From Chrysogorgia sp. JL179-B06 (lineage: Eukaryota > Cnidaria > Anthozoa > Scleralcyonacea > Chrysogorgiidae), in NCBI GenBank assembly GCA_035772405.1, contig JAYKKM010000048.1:723501-787500 (forward strand): a stretch of DNA of 64,000 nt, in the 5' to 3' direction. The notes beneath the pieces were generated by a model. That model did no database searches, was not told where the DNA came from, and saw only the letters and a program-made list of their open reading frames with translations. Shown piece by piece: positions 22,801 through 32,300 of this stretch. Both the position numbers and the translations under genes were made by a program. How positions within the stretch are numbered: position 1 is the first letter of the stretch; each line of letters begins with the position of its first letter.

Positions 22801-25800
22801 TTTGCAATGCCTTTGTTTTCTTCACTGCCTTCGAGGTCTCGGAGACGGAGGAATCACTATCACTTTCGCTGTCACTGTCTCCACTATCACTGGAGTCACT
22901 TCCACTGCCAGATATTGCAGTTCCACTTCCACTTTGCCCGCTGTCACTGTCCTTAGCTGCTTTGACTACAGGGTGACGGCTTTGCTGGTACTGCTCTGGA
23001 CTTTCCTCTGTTAAAATTGACATAATTTTTGATGTATCAATTGCTTTCCAGGCACGGTTAGAATCAGTTGAGTAAAAACGATGTGCATTTTTTCCAGGCG
23101 GGCCCTCTCAATATAAGAAAATAATGGTGTGCAAGAAATTGAATGCCATAAGTAATTCTAGGCTAGGCATGCGATACTTTCGGTTGCCATTGCCCCTGTT
23201 GGTTTAAGAGATTGGAATGTTTATAAAATCACTAGATCAAAAATGTTTTCCTGTGCGGGAAAGTGATTCATTCCCCAGCAATCCCAGGGCACTTTAGAGC
23301 AGATGACATGCGAAAAATGGCGTTGATGACAATCGTCAATTGATTTTGGCTTTCTTTACAATTTTAATAGCAATTTTTGCATGGCTGCTGGAAATACACA
23401 CAATTTTCCACCTTTGGGAAATAGGACTGTTAACTTAACTTATAGTTTGTCAGAACTATTTGTTTGTGTTCAATACTGAGACATTTTGAAAAGTGATGTG
23501 CAACTTTTACTATTTTGGGCCAAAACGATGTGCAAATTGCACATTGCACACCGTTAATTTGAACCCTGTTTCCAGGTAATCTGACCAGACTGATGAAATT
23601 GAATATAGAGTGCTCAATTTACAATATTCAACATTGGTGTAACATCACACAAAGTGCCAGAAAACCTTTTATTCTAGAATTGTTTCGTTCACTGCTCTCA
23701 ACTCTCTCGTAATCACGTCTCGCCGGAGCTTCATCTTTGTAAGGGTAGTTGGCTTGATAACCATCATTTTGACGACTACTGTAACCTTCGTCACCAGGTC
23801 TGAAAAAAGCAAGAAAATATATCGGATATAAGAATGATTCTGACCAACACTGTATTTCAGAACTTTTTCTCATTTGAAAATCTGTTTGTCAGTGGTAAAC
23901 ACTGGCGATGATTAACACTTCCAATGGCAAGTCCATCTAAATTAAAACAACACTATCATCGAACAAGAGACTCTATGATGCCATACAGTCAAGCTACAAG
24001 CAAATACTATGAATTCACTTCACGCAAAATAGACCTTATACCTTCCAGAATACACCATTATTTGTGTTGGTCATACTTACCTTTGATATTCAACAGACAT
24101 GACGTCACACAAAAACGATGCATTATGGACGTGATAAAATTTGGGTCTATTACAAAACATGTAACTGGCAGAGATCACCATCACTAACCTGATAGACATT
24201 CTTACAACTGATTTAATAAATTTCCATGAAAGATAATAATTTCAGAAATCCACTTTGACTTTTGTGTTAAACTCATAGACTTACAAAGTACAAATAAACA
24301 CTTTGCCCCACAGCGAGAGACTTCAAGTCAAACTACACCCTTTGGCTGTTGGAGTACATGTACACATCACAACATGGGTAAATACTCCATTTTTTTGAAA
24401 TAATTAGTAAGAATTAGTAGAATTCTTCCCTAAAGTAATTCGTAATCCAGACGTCGCACAACTTAAAGAGTAGACATATTGAATACATCCCACCACATTG
24501 CAGGCATTTTAATCCAATGAGGGAGTAAGAAACAATAAATAACACAGGTGTAAACAACTATTTTTATATTCTTATAAGCTCCAGCTATGATCAGGTACTT
24601 TCTTTGGTAAAGGCACTTGTAGTAAACATCAGATGAACCAGTTAATATACAACCCACATATATATTCTTGATTCCCATCTTTGTAGACACAAGTATTGGC
24701 ACATCACTATTTGCTCTTTGAAGACATGGTATTGGTACATCACTACTGAAACAGATGATATTACCCCAGGACAATCTTTAAAACCAACCAATGAAGCACA
24801 TACTCCCATCTCGATAACACATCAAAATATACTCCAACTTTGCCATGACTTGACTTGGATAAAAGTAGATTTCCATCGCCAGTGCAATCCATTGGAATAT
24901 GAACATATACGTAACCATGGAATTAGATTCAAAATACTGTAACACAGAGTTAATGTGACAACTGCCAAGTTGAAATACTTTGGAATACTGGTAACTGTCT
25001 TTTGGAAGTTTTCAGTAAGAAACATCAAGTTTTGTTCAAATTTCACTGAGAAATAATATCAACTGATATAAACATAAACTTTGAACAAGTTTAAAATTTG
25101 TAGTTTTTTTACATTTGAATATTCGTGTGTGTATTATGAGAATATTTTTTCATAGTAAAGAATGGTGCAGTTGTCACATAACTTTGTGTAAAAGGTATCC
25201 ATATATTGCCTTCGGTATGACAATATTTCCACAGTGCAACTCCAGGTCAATATTTGTATTGAAGCATTCGATGGCAAACATAGCAAAATAATTCCTTCCA
25301 TGATTCTTCGATTTGTACCGTAAGCACCCTCGACAATAATTTACTCCGCATTTGGCCATAATATTCTGTATAATTCTCATTCTTTCACAGAGGACTAACC
25401 AGTTATACAGAAAACATTCCCATACTCCAATATTGTAAACTTTTGTATAATCTTTTGTGTATAATCTTTTATATCTCCTTTTCGCCAACACCAAGAAACA
25501 TAACAAGACCAACTTTCCTGACTAACGAAGCTCAAAATTATTTTCATGGCAATAATGGTCTATGATAGTTCACAATTACGCTATTTCAAAACACTTTTAC
25601 AACACAGGATACTGATATTATGTGCCTTTTATTATGTAGTTAATATCAACCTTTTACTCCCTTAGGATTGTTAACACCCTATTCGTTATTTTTGTCAACC
25701 AAGTTGTACAATCACTAACTACTTTTCCCATATTATCATCACCTAACTCAGGCCTTGTGATGAAATAAGCTCGATGGGGCATCTTCTTTGTGTACCGCAT

Positions 25801-28340
25801 ACAGAATGGACACAGACTACGTCATAGACACATCAAGGTTATTTTCTCGGGATTCAGAAGCTTTACAAGAACAAAAAAAAACCTAACCATAACCCAATAA
25901 AAACTCTAGTCCTAACTCTGAAATAAAGGATTACTAACCTTACTTTTAAACTAAATATTTCAATGATGTAATATTCTGTGTCCAGTACACAAAGTAGCAG
26001 CCCTTGATTGAGAGAGAGCGGCCTCACACTAGGGATACTAAACTTCTATCAATTTAGCATTGAACAAAAGGATCATAATGCAAAATACAGTCTAAAATGA
26101 AATTTAGACTCGGGATTAAGGTTTGTAAAACACAAACAGCCATTTGGCTTGGTAAACCTGACAGATCTCAAAGTGGTTCCATGTGGTAAGAAATTTCGCT
26201 AACTTACTTGTGTGATTTTTAGTAAGATTGACATTTTAGGAGATCAATTTATGAATCGCTTGTGAGGTTTTTCATTGCAAGGCCTTATAACTTTTTTTAC
26301 ATATTATAAAAGTTTAACTTGCATCCCATTTCTCTTTGCTTTTTCCAATAAAGCTTTTTCCAATAAAGTGGCCTTTTAGCTTTTTTGAAATATCATATAT
26401 AGTAAAATGCTACTTCTTAAGACCTGACAATATTACTTACCCTCTCCCCCCATGTTCGTACCGTCTTGGTTGCTCTCCACCATGGCTTCGTGCTAATGTG
26501 GTACTGGCCGGTTCATTGTAGTCTGTTCTTAACTCTCTGTCTCCTAACCGATTTGGAGTCTTGTGCGCTTTTATTGCACACCTTATGTCTACAAAATCCA
26601 CAAAAGCTGCTTGTCCACCATCCACTGAGCGTTTAGCCAAGATTTTTACTGAATCAATCCTTCCATATCTGATAGAGAGAAAATATCAGACTTGAAGGAA
26701 TGATGCTTAAATATGTGTAATTGAGCTCAAGTCATATATGAGCTCACATACCGTACAACAAGAGGGAAAACAGAAAATTATTTTTAACAGGACTACAGTA
26801 ACTGACTACTCACGAGGCTCATGCAGCTTTTTTTCAAAATAAACCTGTTCAACGTACAATTCAGCATTGCATTGAATACACATCCTTTTGCCAACCAACA
26901 CATTTTTAGGCCAACGGAATTGAGGTTTCAGTTTACCGTCCACCGCCCGCATGGGCTTGAAACTACTGCATGAATTTTTTATTATTAAAATTTTTTTATT
27001 ATTGGTAGATTTTCCAATTTGCACAGCATGTACACACTTTTTATAGCAAAGCCTTCACTAATATCGACTACATAAGTGATGATCGGTCACCATTTGTTTG
27101 ACATCATTCACAAACTCACGAAACAACGATAGTGGTGTGCGTATCGCAGAAGTATTGATGTGTCCTTAGCAGGTATGTATTTGAAATGGGCATCACTGAC
27201 AAGGATGATAGGACCACAGATCGATTTCATTATATTTCCAGACTAGATAATGAATAGGATTCATTAGATGTGTGAAGTTGATCGTCCAGGTTGTAAGTAA
27301 AGCGTGTTTGTCTATATAACCATTTACTTTAATATGATTCAAATGGTGAATAATGAACAAAAGCCACATCACATTTTGAAAATCCTCGGACGGTAAACTG
27401 AAACCTCAATTCCGTTGGCCTTATGCACCTATCAATGTTAAGCTGCAGGGAGGGGAGGCCGGGCATACCTAGGGGATTTAATTCGAAATTTTAATTTTTT
27501 TCCCCTTTGCTTCCCTTCCTTCCTCGCTTCTTTCCTTTCTTCGCTGATCAATTTGCATTGGGAATCAATCATGTGCCAAATCCCCTAGGTATGCCCGGCC
27601 TCCCCCTCCTCCCGTTTATAAACATTGATATGTGCATTACATACACACAAGATCAATCATTCAAGAAATTTGGAGAAAACATTCCAAATGCATTATGCAT
27701 CGGAAAATAGAGACATCAACGGCAGGTGTTTTCGTTTTAAAACGGTTGTCAGCAGGTGCATCTGCCATTGGAAAAACGCTGTAAAAGACAAGATCTCATT
27801 TCTATTTGACCCTAAATGAGAAATTTGGAAAAAGGCCTTTAAATTTTCGGAATTAGGGCGGCTTTTCGACCGTCTGGAATGAATATCTCGCTGATCACGA
27901 GTGCTGTTCATTTTTAGTATGAAACAACGTAAAGCCAACTAGCCAAGGAGTTATTGTGGTAATTGTCAGCAGAAACAGAAAGAAACACATCGGTCGACGA
28001 ACATCTCAGTATTAAGCGAGTAGACAGTGCACTTTGGTACAACAATTTTGCAGTTTCACTTTCAGACATTCATCATTTCATCGGATCCGGAACTAGATAA
28101 CAACGCTATTCGATGGCTTCCACTCCTCAAAACACAAGCAATCTACGTTTCCTAACCATAATATCCATTGCTTCAAATACAAGCGCTATTCACCATTAGA
28201 TCGCATTGAATACAAAATGCCAAAGAGTCAAAGACTCAGACTTCAACCAACCTTTGGAAGTACTCCACCAACTTCTCTTCAGTTATTGAATCGGGAATAT
28301 TTCCTACCCACAAATGCCTCGATTCTCGTACAGGAGGCAT
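13802..28340 (-). CDS. SPEN: SPEN / SHARP / MINT orthologue (split ends transcriptional repressor)
   Basis: SPEN is a nuclear RNA-binding corepressor whose C-terminal SPOC domain recruits SMRT/NCoR-HDAC and binds phospho-CTD. Minus-strand exons are 28340-28252, 26668-26441, 23799-23666, 23007-22774, 22005-21894, 21819-21737, 20860-20676, 20316-20191, 19513-19286, 17574-15244, 14744-14586 and 13930-13802, giving 4038 nt (1345 aa). RRM1 is about residues 8-80 (RHLWVGNIP, AAFVDFVDI). A Ser/Asp run (165-205) precedes RRM2 (216-292; GLYHEFKKHGDV). RRM3 is 327-398 (TRTIFVGNIE, GAYAFIQYLD) and RRM4 404-476 (STIWIGGL). Then come a Arg/Asp/Glu/Lys-rich low-complexity middle, a heptad array at about 849-950, a polyproline run, and SPOC from about 1170 to the end (HPVMWQGLLGLKND, LRIAQRMRMEASQLEGV, CLLLALPCGRD, LHVFPPCDF). 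Human SPEN has about 3660 aa, so the middle is short here. The donor of exon 3 (GTTTTC) is weak. Confidence 0.96.
14041..14190 (+). mobile_element. LINE RT scrap joined to a tRNA-SINE 3' part
   Basis: Bases 14041-14103 read as ELSKLQRIQNTAARLVADLS, the motif that follows the RT domain in jockey/CR1-like LINEs. Directly after it comes GCGGGTTCGATTCTCGTC (tRNA T-arm) and the TCAGAAACATTTTTCTGAG SINE body, as at 40750-40810. It lies in SPEN intron 11. Confidence 0.6.
14217..14555. mobile_element. Family D MITE
   Basis: Inverted arms: CTCACGTTTGGGGATTTTAC at the left and its inverse at the right, TTAA at 14552-14555, eroded TTAT at the left. It has a second, inner mirror pair (CGAAAATTTCATCTTCATGG). 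Sister copies are at 22030-22355 and 62686-62991. The overlapping frames on both strands are palindrome artefacts. It lies in SPEN intron 11. Confidence 0.8.
16140..16450 (-). repeat. 21-bp coding repeat: SRVEIPQ heptads in SPEN
   Basis: Fourteen successive SRV units, most reading SRVEIPQ, SRVEIPH or SRVEISQ, about residues 849-950 of SPEN. The DNA unit is 21 bp (plus strand TTCCACGCGTGAATGCGGTA type), so the array stays in frame. Variation is mainly at heptad positions 6 and 7. The function is unknown to me; I know of no such array in other SPEN proteins. Confidence 0.95.
17670..18148. mobile_element. Family B MITE, complete, TTAA-flanked
   Basis: TTAA at both ends (17670-17673, 18145-18148), inverted termini AGTGCCTATGACACGAAAAT and the inverse. 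Inner sequence GTGCTCTTTCATATAAGACA differs from the 12389 copy, so this is a second subfamily. It lies in SPEN intron 9. Confidence 0.85.
18160..18605 (+). pseudogene. LINE reverse transcriptase relic
   Basis: Three forward frames together read KRLFYLRECRGANLP.KVGL, then ETIIRPVLEYAAAI.GG, then NEEIENIQTRSLRVL and YEKIRKNRTHPCNKHI. These are the post-RT motifs of jockey/CR1-type LINEs. At least one frameshift and two in-frame stops (the W of IWGG is TGA; a later stop near 18440) show it is dead. Confidence 0.75.
18622..19140. mobile_element. Inverted-repeat element with AAAAACCCG ends
   Basis: Left end CAGTAAAAACCCGAGTGTAA..AACCTAGA, right end TCTAGGTTCTTATACGCGGG..TTT. Inner blocks TTAGCCTAA...GGTTCTTA repeat inverted. 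The CAGTA start suggests a Tc1/mariner-Tigger relative. A fragment recurs at 28590-28640, upstream of SPEN. Confidence 0.65.
19203..19279. repeat. Family H end fragment next to SPEN exon 9
   Basis: AAAATCTTGGCAGTTTACCA...GCTATATATCC and TGCCTACGCAGCACTC match the right half of the family H elements. Its edge is within about 6 bp of the splice donor of SPEN exon 9 (exon end 19286). Confidence 0.7.
19570..20065. repeat. 25-bp minisatellite derived from a tRNA D-arm
   Basis: About nineteen direct copies of ACCATTGAGCTACCAGGACGCTCTA-type units. The inverse, GGTAGCTCAATGGTTAGAGC, is the D-arm (A box) of a tRNA, as in the SINE head at 43534-43608. A piece of SINE seems to have been amplified in tandem. 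It lies in SPEN intron 8. Confidence 0.85.
21060..21460. repeat. 20-bp minisatellite (ACTTAGCGTAATGTCTCCAA)
   Basis: Roughly nineteen copies with few changes, in SPEN intron 6. It resembles the array at 28790-29127 in period and core (TAGCGTAAYGTCT). Confidence 0.92.
22030..22355. mobile_element. Family D MITE
   Basis: The same inverted arms as 14217-14555 and 62686-62991 (TTTTACATATTCGTAATATT; CGAAAATTTCATCTTCATGG and complements), TTAA kept only at the right (22352-22355). It starts about 25 bp upstream of SPEN exon 5 (from 22005), in intron 4. Confidence 0.75.
25778..26002. mobile_element. hAT-like MITE, second copy
   Basis: Same element as 1597-1822: GGCATCTTCTTTGTGTACC at the left, GTACACAAAGTAGCAGCC at the right, with good terminal complementarity. 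Flanks CTCGATGG and CTTGATTG agree at 6 of 8 positions, a decayed target duplication. It lies in SPEN intron 2. Confidence 0.7.
26905..27425. repeat. Widely spaced inverted repeat
   Basis: GGCCAACGGAATTGAGGTTT..CAGTTTACCGTCC at 26912-26942 recurs inverted at 27388-27423. The 440 bp between them look unique. Possibly a foldback element. It lies in SPEN intron 1. Confidence 0.55.
27447..27613. repeat. Hairpin element in SPEN intron 1
   Basis: GGGAGGGGAGGCCGGGCATA..CCTAGGGGATTT at the left is matched by AAATCCCCTAGGTATGCCCG..GCCTCCCCC at the right, separated by about 90 bp of pyrimidine-rich sequence. Confidence 0.75.
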
Positions 28341-28789
28341 ATCCAAGAACTTGAGATAACACTCTTCTATTAGAGTGTTCCTTCAGTGATATATTCCTCC
28401 AGCATCAACGGTTTTAAGTTCTTTAAAATATCGTAAATATTTCCTTCTTCTTCTTGTTTCTCTCAGCTGCACCTTACGATTCTCCACGAGAGGTACGAAA
28501 TGCACTATGGGCCATGCAACGTTTCCTTCCCAGAATTCCCAGTTTTCTCAACGCGTCTTTGGGACGATGTTTTTTAGTACAGCCATGATTTTAAGAACCT
28601 GTTAGGCTAAGATATTCCATTTAGACCCCTTTACACTGCCTATGTCAGGTGGTAACCAGTAAATTTACATCACTGTGATAAATCACAGTATGTGCACTTT
28701 TACTAGCTTTTAAGCAAGTCAGGGTCGGAATTAGCGCTCCAAAACAGCTTCGTATTTTTCTTTAGTGTCACAATGTAACATCTCCCGAC
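28341..28789. promoter_or_regulatory. Putative 5' region of SPEN
   Basis: This lies upstream of the SPEN start (28340) and holds no other gene. A fragment of the AAAAACCCG-ended element is at 28590-28650. GC content is higher around 28480-28570. No TATA box can be placed reliably, so the promoter call rests on position only. Confidence 0.4.
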
Positions 28790-29127
28790 GTTGCGTAGCG
28801 TCGTACAACTTTACGTAACGTCTCCCAACGTTGCGTAACGTCTTACAACGTAGCATAACGTCTTACAAATAGCGTAATGTCTTACAACGTAGCGTAACGT
28901 CTTACAACATAGCGTAACGTCTCCCAACGTTGCGTAACGTCTTACAACGTAGCGTAATGTCTTACAACGTAGCGTAACGTCTTACAACGTAGCGTAACTT
29001 GCGTAACGTCTTACAACGTAGCGTAATGTCTTACAACGTAGCGTAACGTCTTACAACGTTGCGTAACGTCTCCCAACGTTGCGTAACGTCTTACAACGTA
29101 GCGTAACGTCTTACAACTTTACGTAGC
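28790..29127. repeat. 20-bp CpG-rich minisatellite upstream of SPEN
   Basis: About seventeen units of CGTAGCGTAACGTCTTACAA, some with CGTTGCGTAACGTCTCCCAA. Each unit has two or three CpG, unusual in this AT-rich window. It lies between the SPEN start (450 bp away) and the ribokinase 3' end (200 bp away). Confidence 0.92.
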
Positions 29128-29324
29128 GCCGCGGTACAACTTAGCGTTCGCAATTCTCAGAAAAATCACTTCGCAGATTTTCGAAATTTTCAAAATCGCT
29201 TCGCAATTTCCGATCCGCTAATTGATCGGACCTTGTAAGTACAATTGAACTTATTTAATGATATCTTTTAGTAGAGAATTTGAATTTAAAATGTAACTGT
29301 CTACACTACATAATATTTATTTAT

Positions 29325-32300
29325 TTAACTAAACAGTTCTGCTGGTAGACTATTTCTGTCAGGGTAACTTTTTTGAACACCCGCGGTTTCCACTGTCTGT
29401 GTAGCTATGGCAACAGCTCGCGTCACCATCTCCTGAAAAGTCAAGTGTGGATGACAAGCAATGAAGTAGGCAATGGCTCCGGCAAGAGCATCACCAGCTC
29501 CAGTTGTGTCTACTCTATTGGCATGTCTTGCTGACACATGAAAGACAGTGTTTTTCAAACCTAAAAAAAAACAGTGTTATAAGTTCGAGTTTTAAGGAAA
29601 ATCTCGTAGTTTAGCAAAGTTTGGCGACTTGAAACCTTATTGTCAAAGTAAATTTCGGAAAGATCTATTATGGAACTAAGCAATCATAATACATCCACAA
29701 ATCAAATATCTAAAAAGGTTGGTGTACTGCCGAAATAGCGTGTAAGTAGTCTAACGTTTTGAGCGAAGGTTCTTCGTAAGAGAGTGAAGGCCCTTCGCTC
29801 GAAACGTTAGACAACTTACACGCTATTTCGGCAGTACACCAACCTTTTTAGATATTTGATTTGTATTTCTACACTACCTACGCAGCACAACACGTTTTAT
29901 AATACATACACGCTGTTTAATTATAAACATTTGTTGCATGAGGTTTTTGTGATATCTGGAATAATCAAGTATCAAGGTCGAGGTTATCATGCAGATACCA
30001 CAAAAACCGAATCCAATAATTATTTTTATTATATATTGTATTCAATTTTATTATATATTGTATTCAAGTCAATAAGGAACATTAAAGTTCTCCGTAGTTT
30101 TAAAAACTTGGTTTTTAAATATTTGTTAGAAATTGACAATTCTTCACACAATTGTAGTTTATAATATATATTTTTTAGTCTTCTGTTCATTTTTTATATT
30201 GTAAATAATATTCTAATAATTAACTTTTGTAAATACTGTTCACCCGGGTAAGACCAGCTATTATAGCTAGTTTAAATAAATAATTTATTATTATTATTAT
30301 TATTTTTATACATTGTTATTATGTATATATTGTTTTAAGAAAAGTAACAATAAACGCACTGTCCCACGGAACAGTTTTTTATTTTCAAAAAATAGAAATC
30401 ACAACAACAAATGAATAATCTAGTGCTAGCAGATTATTCACAAATCTGTAGGTTGCGCTGACTCCCATAATTAACTGTATGCGCTTAGCCAATGAGAAGA
30501 CAGGAAGCGACTACAATGTATAATAAAGGTGTTTATTTATTAGCTTTGCCATGGTATACATATCATGAACATGATTTTACACATTAATATCAATTTAAAA
30601 AGTACACGATAGATGTTAGGATACGCATTATGGTTATAGTATACATAGTTAGTACTTAAGTAGCAACACGATGGCAGTAGGTTCGTAAGGTTCCGAGCTC
30701 GGTGTTACAATTACCAAGTGCGTGGGTCGTAATCACATTTGCATATTTCAAAACTCCTGAATATTCTAGAGTAGCGTCAGACTATGTCTGATTCCTGAAT
30801 ATATAAGATGAGATATTAGCTAAGCGAAAACGCTACTCTTCTTTATTTAAATTTCAAAGTACTTGAGGGTATAAGTTGAAGATGGGTACAAGTTTAAAGA
30901 AAGCCAAAAAGATGCTGGCAGCGGCTAAAGAAGACATGAAGAGTGCCAAAAATGACACGCAAGCTAACCCCAACTCCTTAAACGAGCACACCCCCTCAAA
31001 TGATGCACACAGACTTAAAATTTATGATACGGTAAGATATATGTAATGGTACTTAACGTAATGTGATATTCATTGTATGCTATCCAATCCAATACAATAC
31101 AATACAACCAAATAGCATTTATTTTAACAAGATAATTTAACGAGGCAAAATCGCTGATATAGTCATGTAACATGTTCCATGTTCGTCCTCATGTTGACTA
31201 TGCTAGTGAGATATGGTCTGGTCAATCAATCAATCAGATGAGAGGTATCGAGGGCGTCCAAAGGCGAGCCACAACATATACATATCCTTGGCATACCAAA
31301 GTTGTCCGCCAATTACAAAGACAGACTAATAAAAACCAAACTTCTTTCGCTTTCATATTGGCACGAAATTAAGGACTTGCTTTTTCTTCATGGTTGCTCA
31401 AATGGAAAATACAACATCAATTTATCTTACTACCTTCCACTACCGGTTAACCATCTCAGGCATTCAAATAAATACAATTTCAAAATACCAAAACCTCGGA
31501 CTAAACATTTTCAAAAAAGTTTTTCATAAGATCATCTAGACTTTGGAACACACTCTCCGATCAAACAAAAGAAATTAACACATATAGTCTCTTTAAAAAT
31601 TATTTAAAATCAAGATACTTTGTCGCTCTCCAGAACACATTCAATACTGATATTATATCTACCTGGCGCTCAATATGTTTAAATTGCAGTTCTGTTAGAG
31701 ATCTTGAATCGCAGAACTTCAGAATTTGTTGTTAATATTAACTGTGCGTGCGTGCGTTAGTATAATGCATTTGTTGTAATAAGTGATATAATAATTAAGT
31801 GATATCGTAGCACAGACTGTGATATGTATATGATAGTGATATATGTAATGTATCATGTATGTTTGTTAATTCTTAGGGTTAGACACCATGACTAGGGCTA
31901 AACATCCCTGTTGTGTCTTGCCTTGTGTATGTAAACACAAAAACAAAATAAATAAGTAACATATGCATACTAAATCAAATAATAAAAGTTAGGGTTACAA
32001 ATTAAATAGAACGAGTTCGTACTCACTATTTCCGAGTTTCTTTTTGAAAAGATCTCCCACCTGAGAACATTAATTGTCCCAAGTGTGTAAAAAAGTATAG
32101 TGAAAAGGTGATGAACTAGCTGCCTAGATTTTTAGCAATGAATACTGACTTTCGAGTGGAGCCCTTCATCAGAGTAAGAAGGGCTCTGCTCGAAACGTCA
32201 GTATTTCATAGCTAAAAATCTAGGCAGTTCACCACCTTTTCACTTTATTAATTATTCTAGCAGTCTGAAACGGACTCAAAGTCCAGTTTTCAATTTCTTT

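Noticed and set aside
28790..29127. Direct repeats with regular spacing, CRISPR-like at first sight
   Set aside because: No unique spacers; contiguous 20-bp units in an animal genome.
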